A DNA stretch of 64,000 nucleotides, taken from NCBI RefSeq assembly GCF_001027925.1, contig NZ_LECT01000026.1:84017-148016 (forward strand), in the 5' to 3' direction. The notes below the pieces were generated by a model. The model worked only from the letters and a program-made list of their open reading frames with translations. It did no database searches and was not told the DNA's origin. Made by a program: the position numbers and the translations under genes. Origin of the DNA: Rhodopirellula islandica (GTDB lineage Bacteria > Planctomycetota > Planctomycetia > Pirellulales > Pirellulaceae). This document shows, piece by piece, positions 21,692-29,561 of this stretch; within the stretch, counting starts at the first letter, position 1; each line of letters begins with the position of its first letter.

Positions 21692-22344
21692 GCCCATTCA
21701 CCTTCTCTCGTTTGTTCTCCGCCTCGCGGCTTCGCATCATGATTCACACCAAGCTTCCGCGGTCACGCATGACGACCAACGCTCGCCTCGGAGCGACGGT
21801 CGTTGAAATGGCGATCGTCTCCACTGTGCTGTTCACCATTTTGGTGTCTGGCATCGAGCTGACTCGAGTGACAATGCTTCGGCATTCCGCGGACCATGGG
21901 GCCTACATTGGTGCACGGCGTGGCATCATCACAGGCGCCACCGTCGAAGAGGTCCGAGCAGTCGTTCAATCCCACATGCGGGCGGTTGGTATTCGCAACG
22001 CTGCTGTGACTGTGATCCCAGACGAAATCGTGGAAGACACCTCGGAGGTCGAGGTTCGAGTCGGTATTCCGCTGCTTCAGAACACTTGGATCAGTCCAGG
22101 GTTGTTTGGTGAGAGTCTCACTGGCCGAGCAAGATTGCTAACCGAACGTGCGGCAATGGTGATGAGCCGGACCATTCCGACTCCGCCACCGCCACCGGAG
22201 CCCGAACCGGAGCCCGAACCGGAGCCCGAACCGGAGCCCGAACCGGAGCCCGAACCGGAGCCCGAACCAGAGCCTGAACCAGAGCCCGAACCAGAGCCCG
22301 AACCGGAGCCCGAACCAGAGCCTGAACCACCGCCGTTGCTGTGA
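21688..22344 (+). CDS. TadE-like protein with long Pro-Glu repeat tail
   Basis: This 218-residue protein starts at an ATG overlapping the TadG-like stop (ATGA). Residues 30-70 have the TadE pattern ([20 protein letters not shown], then [14 protein letters not shown]). Residues about 170-214 form a nearly pure Pro-Glu dipeptide tail ending EPPPLL. Such tails are rigid, TonB-like periplasm-spanning rods. Alternative internal ATG starts (MIHTKL, MTTNAR) would give a more standard leader, so the N-terminus is uncertain. The tail is encoded by a 12-bp tandem repeat and may vary in length between strains. Confidence 0.75.
   Translation: MSPFTFSRLFSASRLRIMIHTKLPRSRMTTNARLGATVVEMAIVSTVLFTILVSGIELTRVTMLRHSADHGAYIGARRGIITGATVEEVRAVVQSHMRAVGIRNAAVTVIPDEIVEDTSEVEVRVGIPLLQNTWISPGLFGESLTGRARLLTERAAMVMSRTIPTPPPPPEPEPEPEPEPEPEPEPEPEPEPEPEPEPEPEPEPEPEPEPEPEPPPLL
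22195..22331. repeat. 12-bp coding microsatellite (Pro-Glu)n
   Basis: Tandem GAGCCCGAACCG units, with a few CCA and CCT variants, run from about 22195 to 22331 inside the TadE-like gene. Because the unit is a multiple of three, slippage would change tail length without shifting frame. Confidence 0.9.
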
Positions 22345-22435
22345 GTCCTGGGCGGCTGGAGTCGCCGGGTGTGATCGTTGACAGTCAACGTCAGCTCAAC
22401 GGTTTCTTTGCGACGCCTGCCTGCCTGGCTTCGGG

Positions 22436-23338
22436 TCAGCGAGTTGGCGTGAGGTTGGCGAGAACGTCGCAAAGTCCCTGACGATAGGTTGGGAACTTCA
22501 TCGCCGGAATCAAGTCGCGGCGAACGCGACGGTTCCAAATGCGTTTGTCGGTTTCGCTGCGAAAACGAACTCCCGAATCCGCGCTCGGTTCGACAAAGGT
22601 TGGATCGGGGGATTGCGTGTCTCGAGCGATCTGGCGGTAAAACTCGCGTCGCACGACCGGTTCATCGTCGCTCACCACGTACAGTGGGCAGAGTGGACGC
22701 ACATCAAAGCGATTACTGTCAAAGCTGTTCATGACAGCGGTGGCTGCATCGTCGACATGGATCAGATTCAGGTGCCCGCTCGGTGGAGATGCGATGGGGC
22801 GACCAGCGATCACGTCGGCCGCCCGTGGGACTCGTCCGGGGCCATAGATTCCCGCCAAACGCAAGGTCGTTGTTGGGCGACCGAATCGAAGCGATCGGAG
22901 TTTGGCTTCCGCGGCCAAGTGAGCTTTGCCGCCCTCTCGCGAAGGATGCGTGGGCGAAGTTTCGTCGACCCACATTCCACCGGATTGATGGTAGACCCCC
23001 GTGGTGCTGATGTAGCAAACATCGGGCGACTGATCCGGCGACCGGCCATGGTCCAAGTGGCGAACCAAGCGTGCCAACCCGTCAACTTGAGACGCAAACC
23101 GCTCCACACGGCTGTTTCGGTCGTACGCGACCGCGATCAGGACGTGGGTTGCCGTTGGCAAATGCTGCAGTGTTCGCGAATCGTTCCAATCAAACGCGAC
23201 GGGGGTGAATCCTTCGGCAGCCAGTGCCTCGAACCGCGTTCGGGTGGTCGCGGCGACCTGCCATCCCGATTGTCGGGCCAGTCGTCCGACTCGCAAACCG
23301 AGGTAGCCGCAACCGACGATGAGCAACGATTTTGACAT
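22436..23338 (-). CDS. NAD(P)-dependent SDR (YeeZ-like epimerase family)
   Basis: This 300-residue soluble protein starts MSKSLLIVGCGYLGLRVG, an NAD(P)-binding Rossmann motif (GxGxxG). It continues with VLIAVAYDRN, CYISTTGVYHQSGG (the catalytic-strand Ser/Thr region) and LRLAGIYGPGRVP, and LNLIHVDDAATAVM typical of extended SDR proteins. The usual YxxxK dyad is not obvious, as in YeeZ-like atypical SDRs. The substrate is unknown; family members act on nucleotide sugars or small carbonyls. The ATG at 23336-23338 is chosen over an upstream in-frame ATG at 23389, which precedes the Rossmann strand by 17 unlikely residues. The gene converges with the TadE-like gene. Confidence 0.75.
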   Translation of the reverse strand: MSKSLLIVGCGYLGLRVGRLARQSGWQVAATTRTRFEALAAEGFTPVAFDWNDSRTLQHLPTATHVLIAVAYDRNSRVERFASQVDGLARLVRHLDHGRSPDQSPDVCYISTTGVYHQSGGMWVDETSPTHPSREGGKAHLAAEAKLRSLRFGRPTTTLRLAGIYGPGRVPRAADVIAGRPIASPPSGHLNLIHVDDAATAVMNSFDSNRFDVRPLCPLYVVSDDEPVVRREFYRQIARDTQSPDPTFVEPSADSGVRFRSETDKRIWNRRVRRDLIPAMKFPTYRQGLCDVLANLTPTR

Positions 23339-23434
23339 GGCAGAGCAGGCAACCGGCGTGGGAAGGAAGGCGGTGCGATCCGAAGGCAAGTCAAGCGAAA
23401 CCGGGGCGGATCAGCTTGTCTTCCAAGATCGAAA

Positions 23435-23600
23435 GAGGTCGTGCGGCTTTTAAATACCTTGCTCGTTCCATCTTGCGAACCCCTCTCGTTGGCGAGGTCG
23501 TTGGCGAGGTCGTTGGCGAGGTCGTGCAGTTTTGAAGTGCCGTGCTCGTAACGTCTTGCCAACCCCGCCCGACGAAGAGGTCGTGCAGTTTTCTGGTGCT
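23435..23600. repeat. GAGGTCGTGCRGYTTTT intergenic repeat family, three copies
   Basis: Copies of GAGGTCGTGCRGYTTTT begin at 23435, 23518 and 23577. The first two are followed by a TTGC..AACCCC end (23475-23482, 23557-23565). A fourth copy lies at 29274-29330, and a short related string (GAGGTCGTGCAG) near 63616. Between the first two lies a triple 12-bp tandem CGTTGGCGAGGT (23487-23522). No gene is seen in 23339-23981; this region is built from this family and the element at 23637-23768. Confidence 0.75.
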
Positions 23601-23636
23601 GGGTTTTGGCGGGTTTCTGCAGCAACCACCCATCAG

Positions 23637-23768
23637 AACCCGACGCGTGAGCGAGGGACGCCCCCAACTCCCACGACGGCCCCATCCGGGGCGACCGTTT
23701 GTTTTCCGGCATCGGTCTCTCGGGGCTTCCACCCCGAGCTAAGCACGACGGCCCCATCCGGGGCGAAA
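23637..23768 (-). repeat. inverted copy of the 5401 repeat family
   Basis: Reverse complement of the 5401-5700 unit: CCCGACGCGTGAGCGAGG, CCACGACGGCCCCATCCGGG and the hairpin CTCGGGGC-TTCC-ACCCCGAG (one mismatch), ending GGCCCCATCCGGGGCGA. It sits 18 kb from the tandem copies and in the opposite orientation. Confidence 0.7.
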
Positions 23769-23893
23769 CCCAGACGCCAGCCACCATCTATTTTCGAACA
23801 TCCCTTGGGGCGAAGTCGTGGAATAAAACCTGCGTCGTCCAAAGCGGCGTCAAGAAAGCCGCACGGGCTACCAAGGCGGGCAGTCAGCGCATG

Positions 23894-23939
23894 AAAAAAC
23901 GCCAAGGCAACCAGTATGACTTGCTGGTTGGCTTGGCGT
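23894..23939 (-). terminator. intrinsic terminator of the NRDE protein gene
   Basis: The arms 23899-23914 and 23924-23939 form a 16-bp stem with one mismatch around a 9-nt loop. On the minus strand the stem is followed by six or seven T residues (23894-23899). It lies 42 nt after the stop of the NRDE protein gene, a textbook position. Confidence 0.85.
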
Positions 23940-23981
23940 GATGTGTTGTCGAGTGCCGCTGAAGACGGCGACAATCAAAGA

Positions 23982-24761
23982 TCAGGAGCCGACCTTGGCT
24001 TTGGTGCGAGCTTCCCGCAGACCACGGCTGAGGATGTCACGCAACATGGGCGAGTAATCCTCGTACTTGCTCTCGTCTGGTGCACCGCTGCTGAACTGAT
24101 AGATCGCATCGCGAGGCTTCACACCCAAGGCGATCAGCGTGCTGCTGACCGTGGCGTAGTCGCCGTTGCGAATGACCATGCTGGGACGACCTTGCCCGAC
24201 CGGTGAACGAGCGAAGACTTTGCTGGCCACGGCCAGAAACTTCACCGGTGAGTCCAGCGTTTGCAGGGTCAGAAGGCGGCGAGCCAATTGCACGCGACCG
24301 TCATCCGGGTCGTTCAAGTTGCGAGCCCCGATGATGTTCAGGCCCTCCTGCAACTCAACGACTTCCTGACGCTCGTCGGCGTGAATCGCAAAACCAGCCT
24401 TGGCATCCGCCAAGATGATGTTGCAACCCTCGTAACGATTCTTCGCGAATTCAGCGTGGGCTTTTTCCAGTGCACGACGAGACGACGTGCAACGCAATAA
24501 GTCCATCGCCAACTGGCCACGAGACCGTTGACCGAACAAGGGCGTCGCGGTGGCGCGGTTGGTCAAACCAACAAACAACCCGTTTTGATTTACCCCCAAC
24601 CAAGTTCCACCGGCCTTTTGGTCGATCCCACACAAAACGCGTGGTTTACCGGATTGGATGGACGGCGTTTGGCTCGGGCGGTCCACATACTCCTCGCGGT
24701 TGGCCGCAACGAGGATGGGACTTTCGGGAACCAAACGGTACTGAACAGCAAGCAAGCACAT
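23982..24761 (-). CDS. NRDE/TANGO2 family protein
   Basis: Starting at MCLLAVQYRL (24761), the Cys follows the initiator Met directly, as in the TANGO2/NRDE family, whose fold is Ntn-hydrolase-like with a possible N-terminal Cys nucleophile. The family motif appears as AANREEYVDRPS (NREE for NRDE), followed by CGIDQKAGGTWLGVNQNGLF and GLTNRA, also diagnostic. Length 260 residues is usual. The biochemical function is not settled; eukaryotic TANGO2 is linked to lipid or heme handling. The upstream in-frame ATG (24776) would hide the Cys and is rejected. It ends before a strong terminator at 23894-23939. Confidence 0.85.
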   Translation of the reverse strand: MCLLAVQYRLVPESPILVAANREEYVDRPSQTPSIQSGKPRVLCGIDQKAGGTWLGVNQNGLFVGLTNRATATPLFGQRSRGQLAMDLLRCTSSRRALEKAHAEFAKNRYEGCNIILADAKAGFAIHADERQEVVELQEGLNIIGARNLNDPDDGRVQLARRLLTLQTLDSPVKFLAVASKVFARSPVGQGRPSMVIRNGDYATVSSTLIALGVKPRDAIYQFSSGAPDESKYEDYSPMLRDILSRGLREARTKAKVGS

Positions 24762-25004
24762 CTGGGAGACATCCAACTTTCAAAGATCGGTGATTTCCAG
24801 TCTCACGCACGTGATCTCTCGCCGATTGATCGGGGACCCCCCGGCGAGCCTGGTGCGATACACGTGGGAACAATGTAGCCACGCGAAATCCGCCACCACA
24901 CCCCCGTCTGGGTGGTTTCGTAGATATTTCTCAGATCTGGCGCGGAAGACAACCGATCAGGGAAGATCGGCCGAAACCGATGTTCTTTGCCGTTTAGGCA
25001 GCCT

Positions 25005-25038
25005 ATTTCGGGCCCGGGCGAGCCAGCGAGCCCGAAAT
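25005..25038 (-). terminator. possible hairpin downstream of the TIM-barrel epimerase gene
   Basis: ATTTCGGGC (25005-25013) pairs perfectly with GCCCGAAAT (25030-25038) across a 16-nt loop, 15 nt after the stop at 25053. There is no T tract on the minus strand, so it is a stabilising or weak terminating hairpin at best. The remaining sequence between 24762 and 25004 shows no feature. Confidence 0.4.
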
Positions 25039-25052
25039 CAGAGGGTCCAAGC

Positions 25053-25901
25053 TCAGGCTTTTCGTGCTGCGATTTCAGCCTTCATGAATTCCAGACCCTC
25101 TTTCGCGAGCGTCAGTTCGTCGGTGAACATCTTCCGCCAAATCTTGGTGGCGGCCGCGATTTCCGGCAGAGCCAGCCCGAAAGCTTCGATGGTCAGGTAG
25201 CCGTCGTAGCCTGATTTGGCGATCGCGTCGAAGTTCTCTTTCCAGTTCACGCCGCCCTTGCCAGGTGTGCTGCGATCATTTTCGCTGATGTGAATGTGGA
25301 ACAACTTGTCGCCGCCGGCCAAGACCGCTTCGGTGACCGATTTTTCTTCGATGTTGCTGTGGAAGGTGTCGTACATGATCCCGCAGGACGGATGATCGAC
25401 TTCGCGAGCGAAACGGGCTGAGTCGCCATGGCAGTTCAGCAAGTAGCACTCGAAACGGTTGAGGGCTTCGATGCCCAATTTCACGCCAACGGTCTCGGCG
25501 TACTCGGCAGTCGCTCGCATCGATTCGACGCCCCACTTCCACTCGTCATCGGTTGGCCCAGCGCCGCTGAACAACCCGATCGCCGAGTGATACGGTCCGA
25601 CCAAAATTTCAATGCCGGCGGCGGCACAGCAATCCAACGTCTTTTTGTTGAGCTCAACGCCTTTGGCGCGGACCGCGGCATCTGGCGAGATCGGGTTGTC
25701 TTCTTCGCCGCGAATCGTCACGGCGGTGCGTCCCAGCCCGAGCTCATCCAAATGTTTGCCAATCTTGGCGTAGTCCAGGTCGAGGTTGAACATTGGCAAT
25801 TCAACGCTGTCGTATCCGAGTCCTTTGAGCTGCTCGCAAACAGGCAACATTTCCTCGGTGACTTCGCCGGACCACAACAGCAGGTTCATGCCGTACTTCA
25901 T
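25053..25901 (-). CDS. xylose-isomerase-like TIM barrel, D-tagatose/psicose 3-epimerase type
   Basis: This 282-residue protein has the sugar-phosphate isomerase/epimerase fold: N-terminal MKYGMNLLLWSGEVTEEML, LGYDSVELPMF, LGIEALNRFECYLLN (metal-binding Glu), IMYDTFHSNIEEK (Asp and His), HIHISENDRSTPGKGGVNW, and GYDGYLTIEAFG with the second catalytic Glu. EALNRFE-YLLN and the DTFHxNIEE block are characteristic of D-tagatose 3-epimerase and D-allulose 3-epimerase. Those enzymes interconvert ketohexoses at C3 using a divalent metal. Actual substrate here unknown; planctomycetes have many paralogues of this fold for degrading sulfated polysaccharides. The next gene starts 36 bp further upstream on the same strand, so the two could be co-transcribed. 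Confidence 0.85.
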   Translation of the reverse strand: MKYGMNLLLWSGEVTEEMLPVCEQLKGLGYDSVELPMFNLDLDYAKIGKHLDELGLGRTAVTIRGEEDNPISPDAAVRAKGVELNKKTLDCCAAAGIEILVGPYHSAIGLFSGAGPTDDEWKWGVESMRATAEYAETVGVKLGIEALNRFECYLLNCHGDSARFAREVDHPSCGIMYDTFHSNIEEKSVTEAVLAGGDKLFHIHISENDRSTPGKGGVNWKENFDAIAKSGYDGYLTIEAFGLALPEIAAATKIWRKMFTDELTLAKEGLEFMKAEIAARKA

Positions 25902-25937
25902 GATGTTCTTCTCTACAGAGTTCTCGAAAGGGGAATT

Positions 25938-26654
25938 TCAACGCGGTTTCGCGTCAGCGGGATTGGCTGGGGAAGCCAGCGTCAGCTCAGGATAAGCCAT
26001 CGGGCGACCTCCAGGGGCGAGCAGACGTGCGTGATGAAGTCGCACCTCTCGGCGGGCTTTCGGCAGCCAATCGCGGACGGCGGTGGGCAACGCCAGCAAC
26101 CCAACTCGGGCCATGACTTGGTTCAACCGCATCAGCAGTGTGTCGTCGTTCAAGTAATCGTACAAGAACCGGGTGGACGCGAACCGCTGCAGCGTCGAGG
26201 GGATTTTGTCGGTCGATTTGCCCGTGATTTTCTGAACCGCAAGCGAGATTTCGTCCAAGGGGACTTCCTCGAACAACGCGTAGTACCGCTCGCCAATCTC
26301 CGGTCGGTCCTCGATCAGATTCGAATCCAACAGCATCTCGATCAGAATGTGACCGACGAAACTGGGGCGAAAACCGGCATCACCCGGCAACAGGTCTCGC
26401 AACTGCACGGCGAATTCCAGGTTCATCCGGGCGAACGTCTCGCCCCCGTGAAACCAGTGGTCGTCATCCACGTGTGCCAGCACCCCGCGAGCGACTTGTT
26501 GAAGCACCGGATCGGCGTCGTCGACAAACGGAGCCGCCAATCGTCCGCGGGCTCGGATCTTGCGATCGATCACCGACAAAAAATCGGGGATGCCCGTGGA
26601 AACCGCCATCACAGGATGTTCCAGGTAAGGGATGGCGTGACACAGAAAGTTCAT
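25938..26654 (-). CDS. possible AcpH-like (ACP phosphodiesterase family) helical protein
   Basis: This 238-residue protein starts MNFLCHAIPYLEHPVMAVST with a GIPDFLSVIDRKIR block, matching the MNFLAH...G-LLADF layout of the acyl-carrier-protein phosphodiesterase family (AcpH, PF04336). An HVDDDHWFHGGETF segment with several His and Asp, and FVGHILIEMLLDSNL, fit a His/Asp metal site in a helical bundle. AcpH removes the 4'-phosphopantetheine arm from ACP. The match is by eye and weak outside the N-terminus, so a conserved hypothetical remains possible. The upstream in-frame Met at 26678 is rejected in favour of the conserved MNFL start. It lies 36 bp upstream of the epimerase gene. Confidence 0.45.
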   Translation of the reverse strand: MNFLCHAIPYLEHPVMAVSTGIPDFLSVIDRKIRARGRLAAPFVDDADPVLQQVARGVLAHVDDDHWFHGGETFARMNLEFAVQLRDLLPGDAGFRPSFVGHILIEMLLDSNLIEDRPEIGERYYALFEEVPLDEISLAVQKITGKSTDKIPSTLQRFASTRFLYDYLNDDTLLMRLNQVMARVGLLALPTAVRDWLPKARREVRLHHARLLAPGGRPMAYPELTLASPANPADAKPR

Positions 26655-26737
26655 GGGCAGATCTTCATCGATCAGCAAGAGAATGCGAACGTCGTCTCAA
26701 ACAAATGACGTTGGGATGTGAGTTGGGAACAGCCCGG

Positions 26738-26810
26738 AAAAGAGTGTCAGGTACCTTCTGCCGGAACGGCCCGGTGGGTGCTTCGCACAAAAGGTACCTG
26801 ACACCTTTTT
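26738..26810. repeat. REP-like inverted repeat around GGTACC
   Basis: The arms 26738-26757 (AAAAGAGTGTCAGGTACCTT) and 26791-26810 (AAGGTACCTGACACCTTTTT) are 20-bp inverted repeats with two mismatches around a 33-nt spacer. Each arm also contains its own palindrome AGGTACCT. The element lies between the AcpH-like gene start and the 26834 gene stop and could terminate the latter on the minus strand. Similar GGTACCTGACACC palindromes are common scattered repeats in many bacteria. Confidence 0.65.
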
Positions 26811-26833
26811 CCCCGCTCATTGCTGTGGGATGG

Positions 26834-27928
26834 TCAACGCGTTGCGCTGCCCGTCCCATCTAAGGGCAACGACGCCGAGTGCCATTGTCCCAACCACTGC
26901 ATCATCGACCACCGCAGGTCGGACTGGTGCTTGGCGATCGCGTCGTTCAACCGGTCCGCCAGTCGAGCGTTCTCTTTCTTCAGCCACAACCGGATCAGCG
27001 TGTCCTCGGCCAGGTTGCCAAGCTCTTCCGCCGCGTCGCCACCCAGCTTGCTGATCCGTTCCACGTTGAAACGATCCATTCGCACATTGGCCTTTGCCAC
27101 GTGCACATCCAACTGAATCGCGGGAGGCACCTCGCTGTAATCGGCGGACATTCCGATCACAAACTGGCACTCCAGGTTCACTTCCATCGTGCCATCCACG
27201 CTGATGCTGAAAGCCTGCAGTCCCAGGTTCCAACGTTCCAGTCGAGTGTGGAATTTGGCAGGCGTCCGCACGACCGCGTCAACCAACCAACCGGGATTGC
27301 CGGCCGGCGTGGTCGAAGGCACCACGGACCGAATCGTCAGCGGTGACTGAGCGAGCGGAACCTGGGCGAGCGTCGAATCAGCCAGCATCCCCGCAGGGTC
27401 GAGGGGCAGGGTGGAGGGCCAAGCCAACGCGGAAAACAGTCCGGTGTCAGCGGGCGAGCGGAGGTCATGCTCGGCCCTCCCCGAGGGAGGGTGAAGTGCC
27501 GGTTCGGCTGTTGAGATGGGGCGTTGGAGCTCAGCGAGTTCCGGCAAAGAAATGTCATAGCGGACCCAACGCCCGTGGCGGACATCGCGACGGCGACGAT
27601 TGGTTTTCAGCTTCCAACCCTCGCGGCGGACTTTGACGCCTGCCCAAACCGATTTGGTGTTGCCCCAATCGTCGTCGCCATCGAAATGATCTGGCACATG
27701 TTGGAGCAGTTGATCAGCCAACCACTGCACGGATTGACGAGCCTGATCCGGCGTCATCGCGAAACTGGTTGCTGGCGGCAACGCTGCCGCGATGCTGGAA
27801 CGCTCTCCCGCAACCGGCCAGCTGTTCGCCGGCGCGGTCAGCGGAACCTGTCCGCTGCATCGCGCCCAATTTCCAATGCCATCCGATGGCACGACCGCCG
27901 ACTCAGCGAGAGCGACGGCCATCACCAT
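26834..27928 (-). CDS. hypothetical exported protein
   Basis: Unrecognised protein of 364 residues. The ATG at 27926-27928 lies 8 nt after the TGA of the CAP-domain gene, suggesting coupled translation; the hydrophobic start MVMAVALAESAVV could be a short signal or a remnant of one. The middle has a basic block (KVRREGWKLKTNRRRRDVRHG), then a Pro/Ala region. The C-terminal 160 residues look folded: PAKFHTRLERWNLGLQAFSI, VNLECQFVIGMSADY, helical NAIAKHQSDLRWSMMQWLGQ. The frame continues upstream over the CAP gene, but that part is a shadow. No family recognised. Confidence 0.65.
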   Translation of the reverse strand: MVMAVALAESAVVPSDGIGNWARCSGQVPLTAPANSWPVAGERSSIAAALPPATSFAMTPDQARQSVQWLADQLLQHVPDHFDGDDDWGNTKSVWAGVKVRREGWKLKTNRRRRDVRHGRWVRYDISLPELAELQRPISTAEPALHPPSGRAEHDLRSPADTGLFSALAWPSTLPLDPAGMLADSTLAQVPLAQSPLTIRSVVPSTTPAGNPGWLVDAVVRTPAKFHTRLERWNLGLQAFSISVDGTMEVNLECQFVIGMSADYSEVPPAIQLDVHVAKANVRMDRFNVERISKLGGDAAEELGNLAEDTLIRLWLKKENARLADRLNDAIAKHQSDLRWSMMQWLGQWHSASLPLDGTGSATR

Positions 27929-27936
27929 CGCGGGAA

Positions 27937-28806
27937 TCAGCGATACACGACGCAGAAGTAAACGCCATCGCGACCACGCGCCATCGCGGCACCTGCCACT
28001 CGCATGTTGGGATCGCTGGTGTAACAAGCCGAGACTCCGGCGGGCGTGTGGGAACTGCTCCACCCAACGCCTTCATAGCGTCCGGGGGCAAACGATCCCG
28101 ACGGATGAGTTTTCAAACCCGTCGACGCCATCAACTGAGCGCGTCGTTCCGCGACCGCTTGCAATTGCGGATCATACGCAAGACCACGCAGTCCCTGTCG
28201 AGACCGTTGTGCGTTCAAAGTCGACAAGACGCTCGAAACCGCACCACCCACGCGATGCGAATGAGCCGCTGAATGCGAGACCGGCGTCACCGCAGGCTGG
28301 CTCGTTTGGTGAATCACCTGGCCATGCTGGATCGCAGGGCGATGCGAAACCACTTGGCTGCCATGAATCGTTTGGCCGACGTGAACAGGCTGGCTGGCGT
28401 GAACGGGTTGGCTGGTGTGAAACACTTGCGTTCCATCCACAACCGGGCTCCCCTGGTGAACCATTTGGCTGTGTTGCACCGGTTGGCTGTGTTGCACGGG
28501 CTGCCCATGTTGCACCGGAGTTCCCACCGAAACAGATCGGCTGGAAACCGGTGAATGCGTCACCACGCTTCGATTCTGACCGCAATTGGTGCAGCCAGAT
28601 CCGGTGGGGATGGTCGTCCCCTGAACCACTCTGCCATTGGCAGCGTGGGCTTCTGTCGAGGTCGCCAACACCGAACCGCAGGTGAGCCCACCGATCGCGA
28701 TCAACGCTGGCAGGTGAGGCACAAACAACCGAGGCACGAAACCTTGTGCAAGCTTGGCCAACGGGTTCCGTCCAGAGAAACGAGACGCTTCAAACAATCG
28801 AGACAT
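27937..28806 (-). CDS. CAP/SCP-domain secreted protein with His-Gln-Pro repeats
   Basis: Start ATG 28804-28806 has a good ribosome-binding site (TAGGAG, 7 nt). Residues about 20-55 form a signal peptide or anchor (PHLPALIAIGGLTCGSVLAT, then EAHA). A CTNCGQ pair follows. Residues about 95-175 are a degenerate repeat of the form QPVHxSQ / VQHGQ, rich in His, Gln and Val. The last 100 residues are a CAP domain: SVLSTLNAQRSRQGLRGLAY, QAVAERRAQLMAS, YEGVGWSSSHTPAG, ACYTSDPNMRVAGAAMARGR and VYFCVVYR. Bacterial CAP proteins are secreted and of mostly unknown function. His-rich repeats may bind metal or sugar surfaces (inference). Confidence 0.7.
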   Translation of the reverse strand: MSRLFEASRFSGRNPLAKLAQGFVPRLFVPHLPALIAIGGLTCGSVLATSTEAHAANGRVVQGTTIPTGSGCTNCGQNRSVVTHSPVSSRSVSVGTPVQHGQPVQHSQPVQHSQMVHQGSPVVDGTQVFHTSQPVHASQPVHVGQTIHGSQVVSHRPAIQHGQVIHQTSQPAVTPVSHSAAHSHRVGGAVSSVLSTLNAQRSRQGLRGLAYDPQLQAVAERRAQLMASTGLKTHPSGSFAPGRYEGVGWSSSHTPAGVSACYTSDPNMRVAGAAMARGRDGVYFCVVYR

Positions 28807-29116
28807 TCGACACTCCTAGAGAAAAGGAGCCGGTGGAGCCATTCCATGGTCCAAGAACAAGTCACATCCGTGTGCAGCACCGGCGAGATTCCGTCGCCGC
28901 GAACCATTGCGATTCCCCGCATCGCGAAAAGCCCCTTTCTGGCAAAAAGTGCTTTTCATCGCGGCTTGCGCTAACGGAGAACGACGGAAGTCACCATCCG
29001 TTCACCACTTAGAAATGAAGCGATCGCCCGAAGAAGTTTCCAAGGTCTTTCGGGTGAGGCCAGGCCACCTGTCAAACTGGGCAAACCTGTCGCACTGAAA
29101 AGCAGGCCGGACCAAG
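28807..29116. other. intergenic region upstream of the CAP gene
   Basis: The 310 bp hold the presumed CAP-gene promoter. A short palindromic string AAAAGCCCC...GGCAAAAAGTGCTTTT is seen at about 28925-28955. No gene is supported. Confidence 0.45.
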
Positions 29117-29262
<146 letters not shown>

Positions 29263-29273
29263 CGCCACCTTCC

Positions 29274-29330
29274 GAGGTCGTGCGGCTTTTAAGTGCTTTG
29301 CATGCAACGCTTGCAGAACCCCGCCCGTGA
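29274..29330. repeat. single copy of the GAGGTCGTGC repeat family
   Basis: GAGGTCGTGCGGCTTTTAAG followed by TGC..GCTTGCAGAACCCCG matches the 23435 and 23518 copies. The sequence 29331-29561, down to the apbE-nqrM stop, holds no recognised gene or terminator. Confidence 0.7.
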
Positions 29331-29561
29331 AACGGGAGGGGTCGGAAAACGAGCGTTCAGCGAGATTTCCGGGGGAGGGCAATTCGAGCTGCCGTCGCCA
29401 CGCACCAGCCCTCGCTCCGCGTATCCGTGTCTTTCCGTACGATCCACCAACGCCAAACACAACCAGCATCAGCACCACTCGGGGTTCCACTCGGCCTGGC
29501 AAGCTCGCCACTCCTCGCCCTGACGCAGGCATTCCCAACGAAATGACCAGGTACAAACGCC

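Noticed and set aside
25428..26708. 426-codon plus-strand open frame across the epimerase and AcpH-like genes
   Set aside because: It spans two opposite-strand genes with recognised motifs; its length reflects GC-biased third positions.
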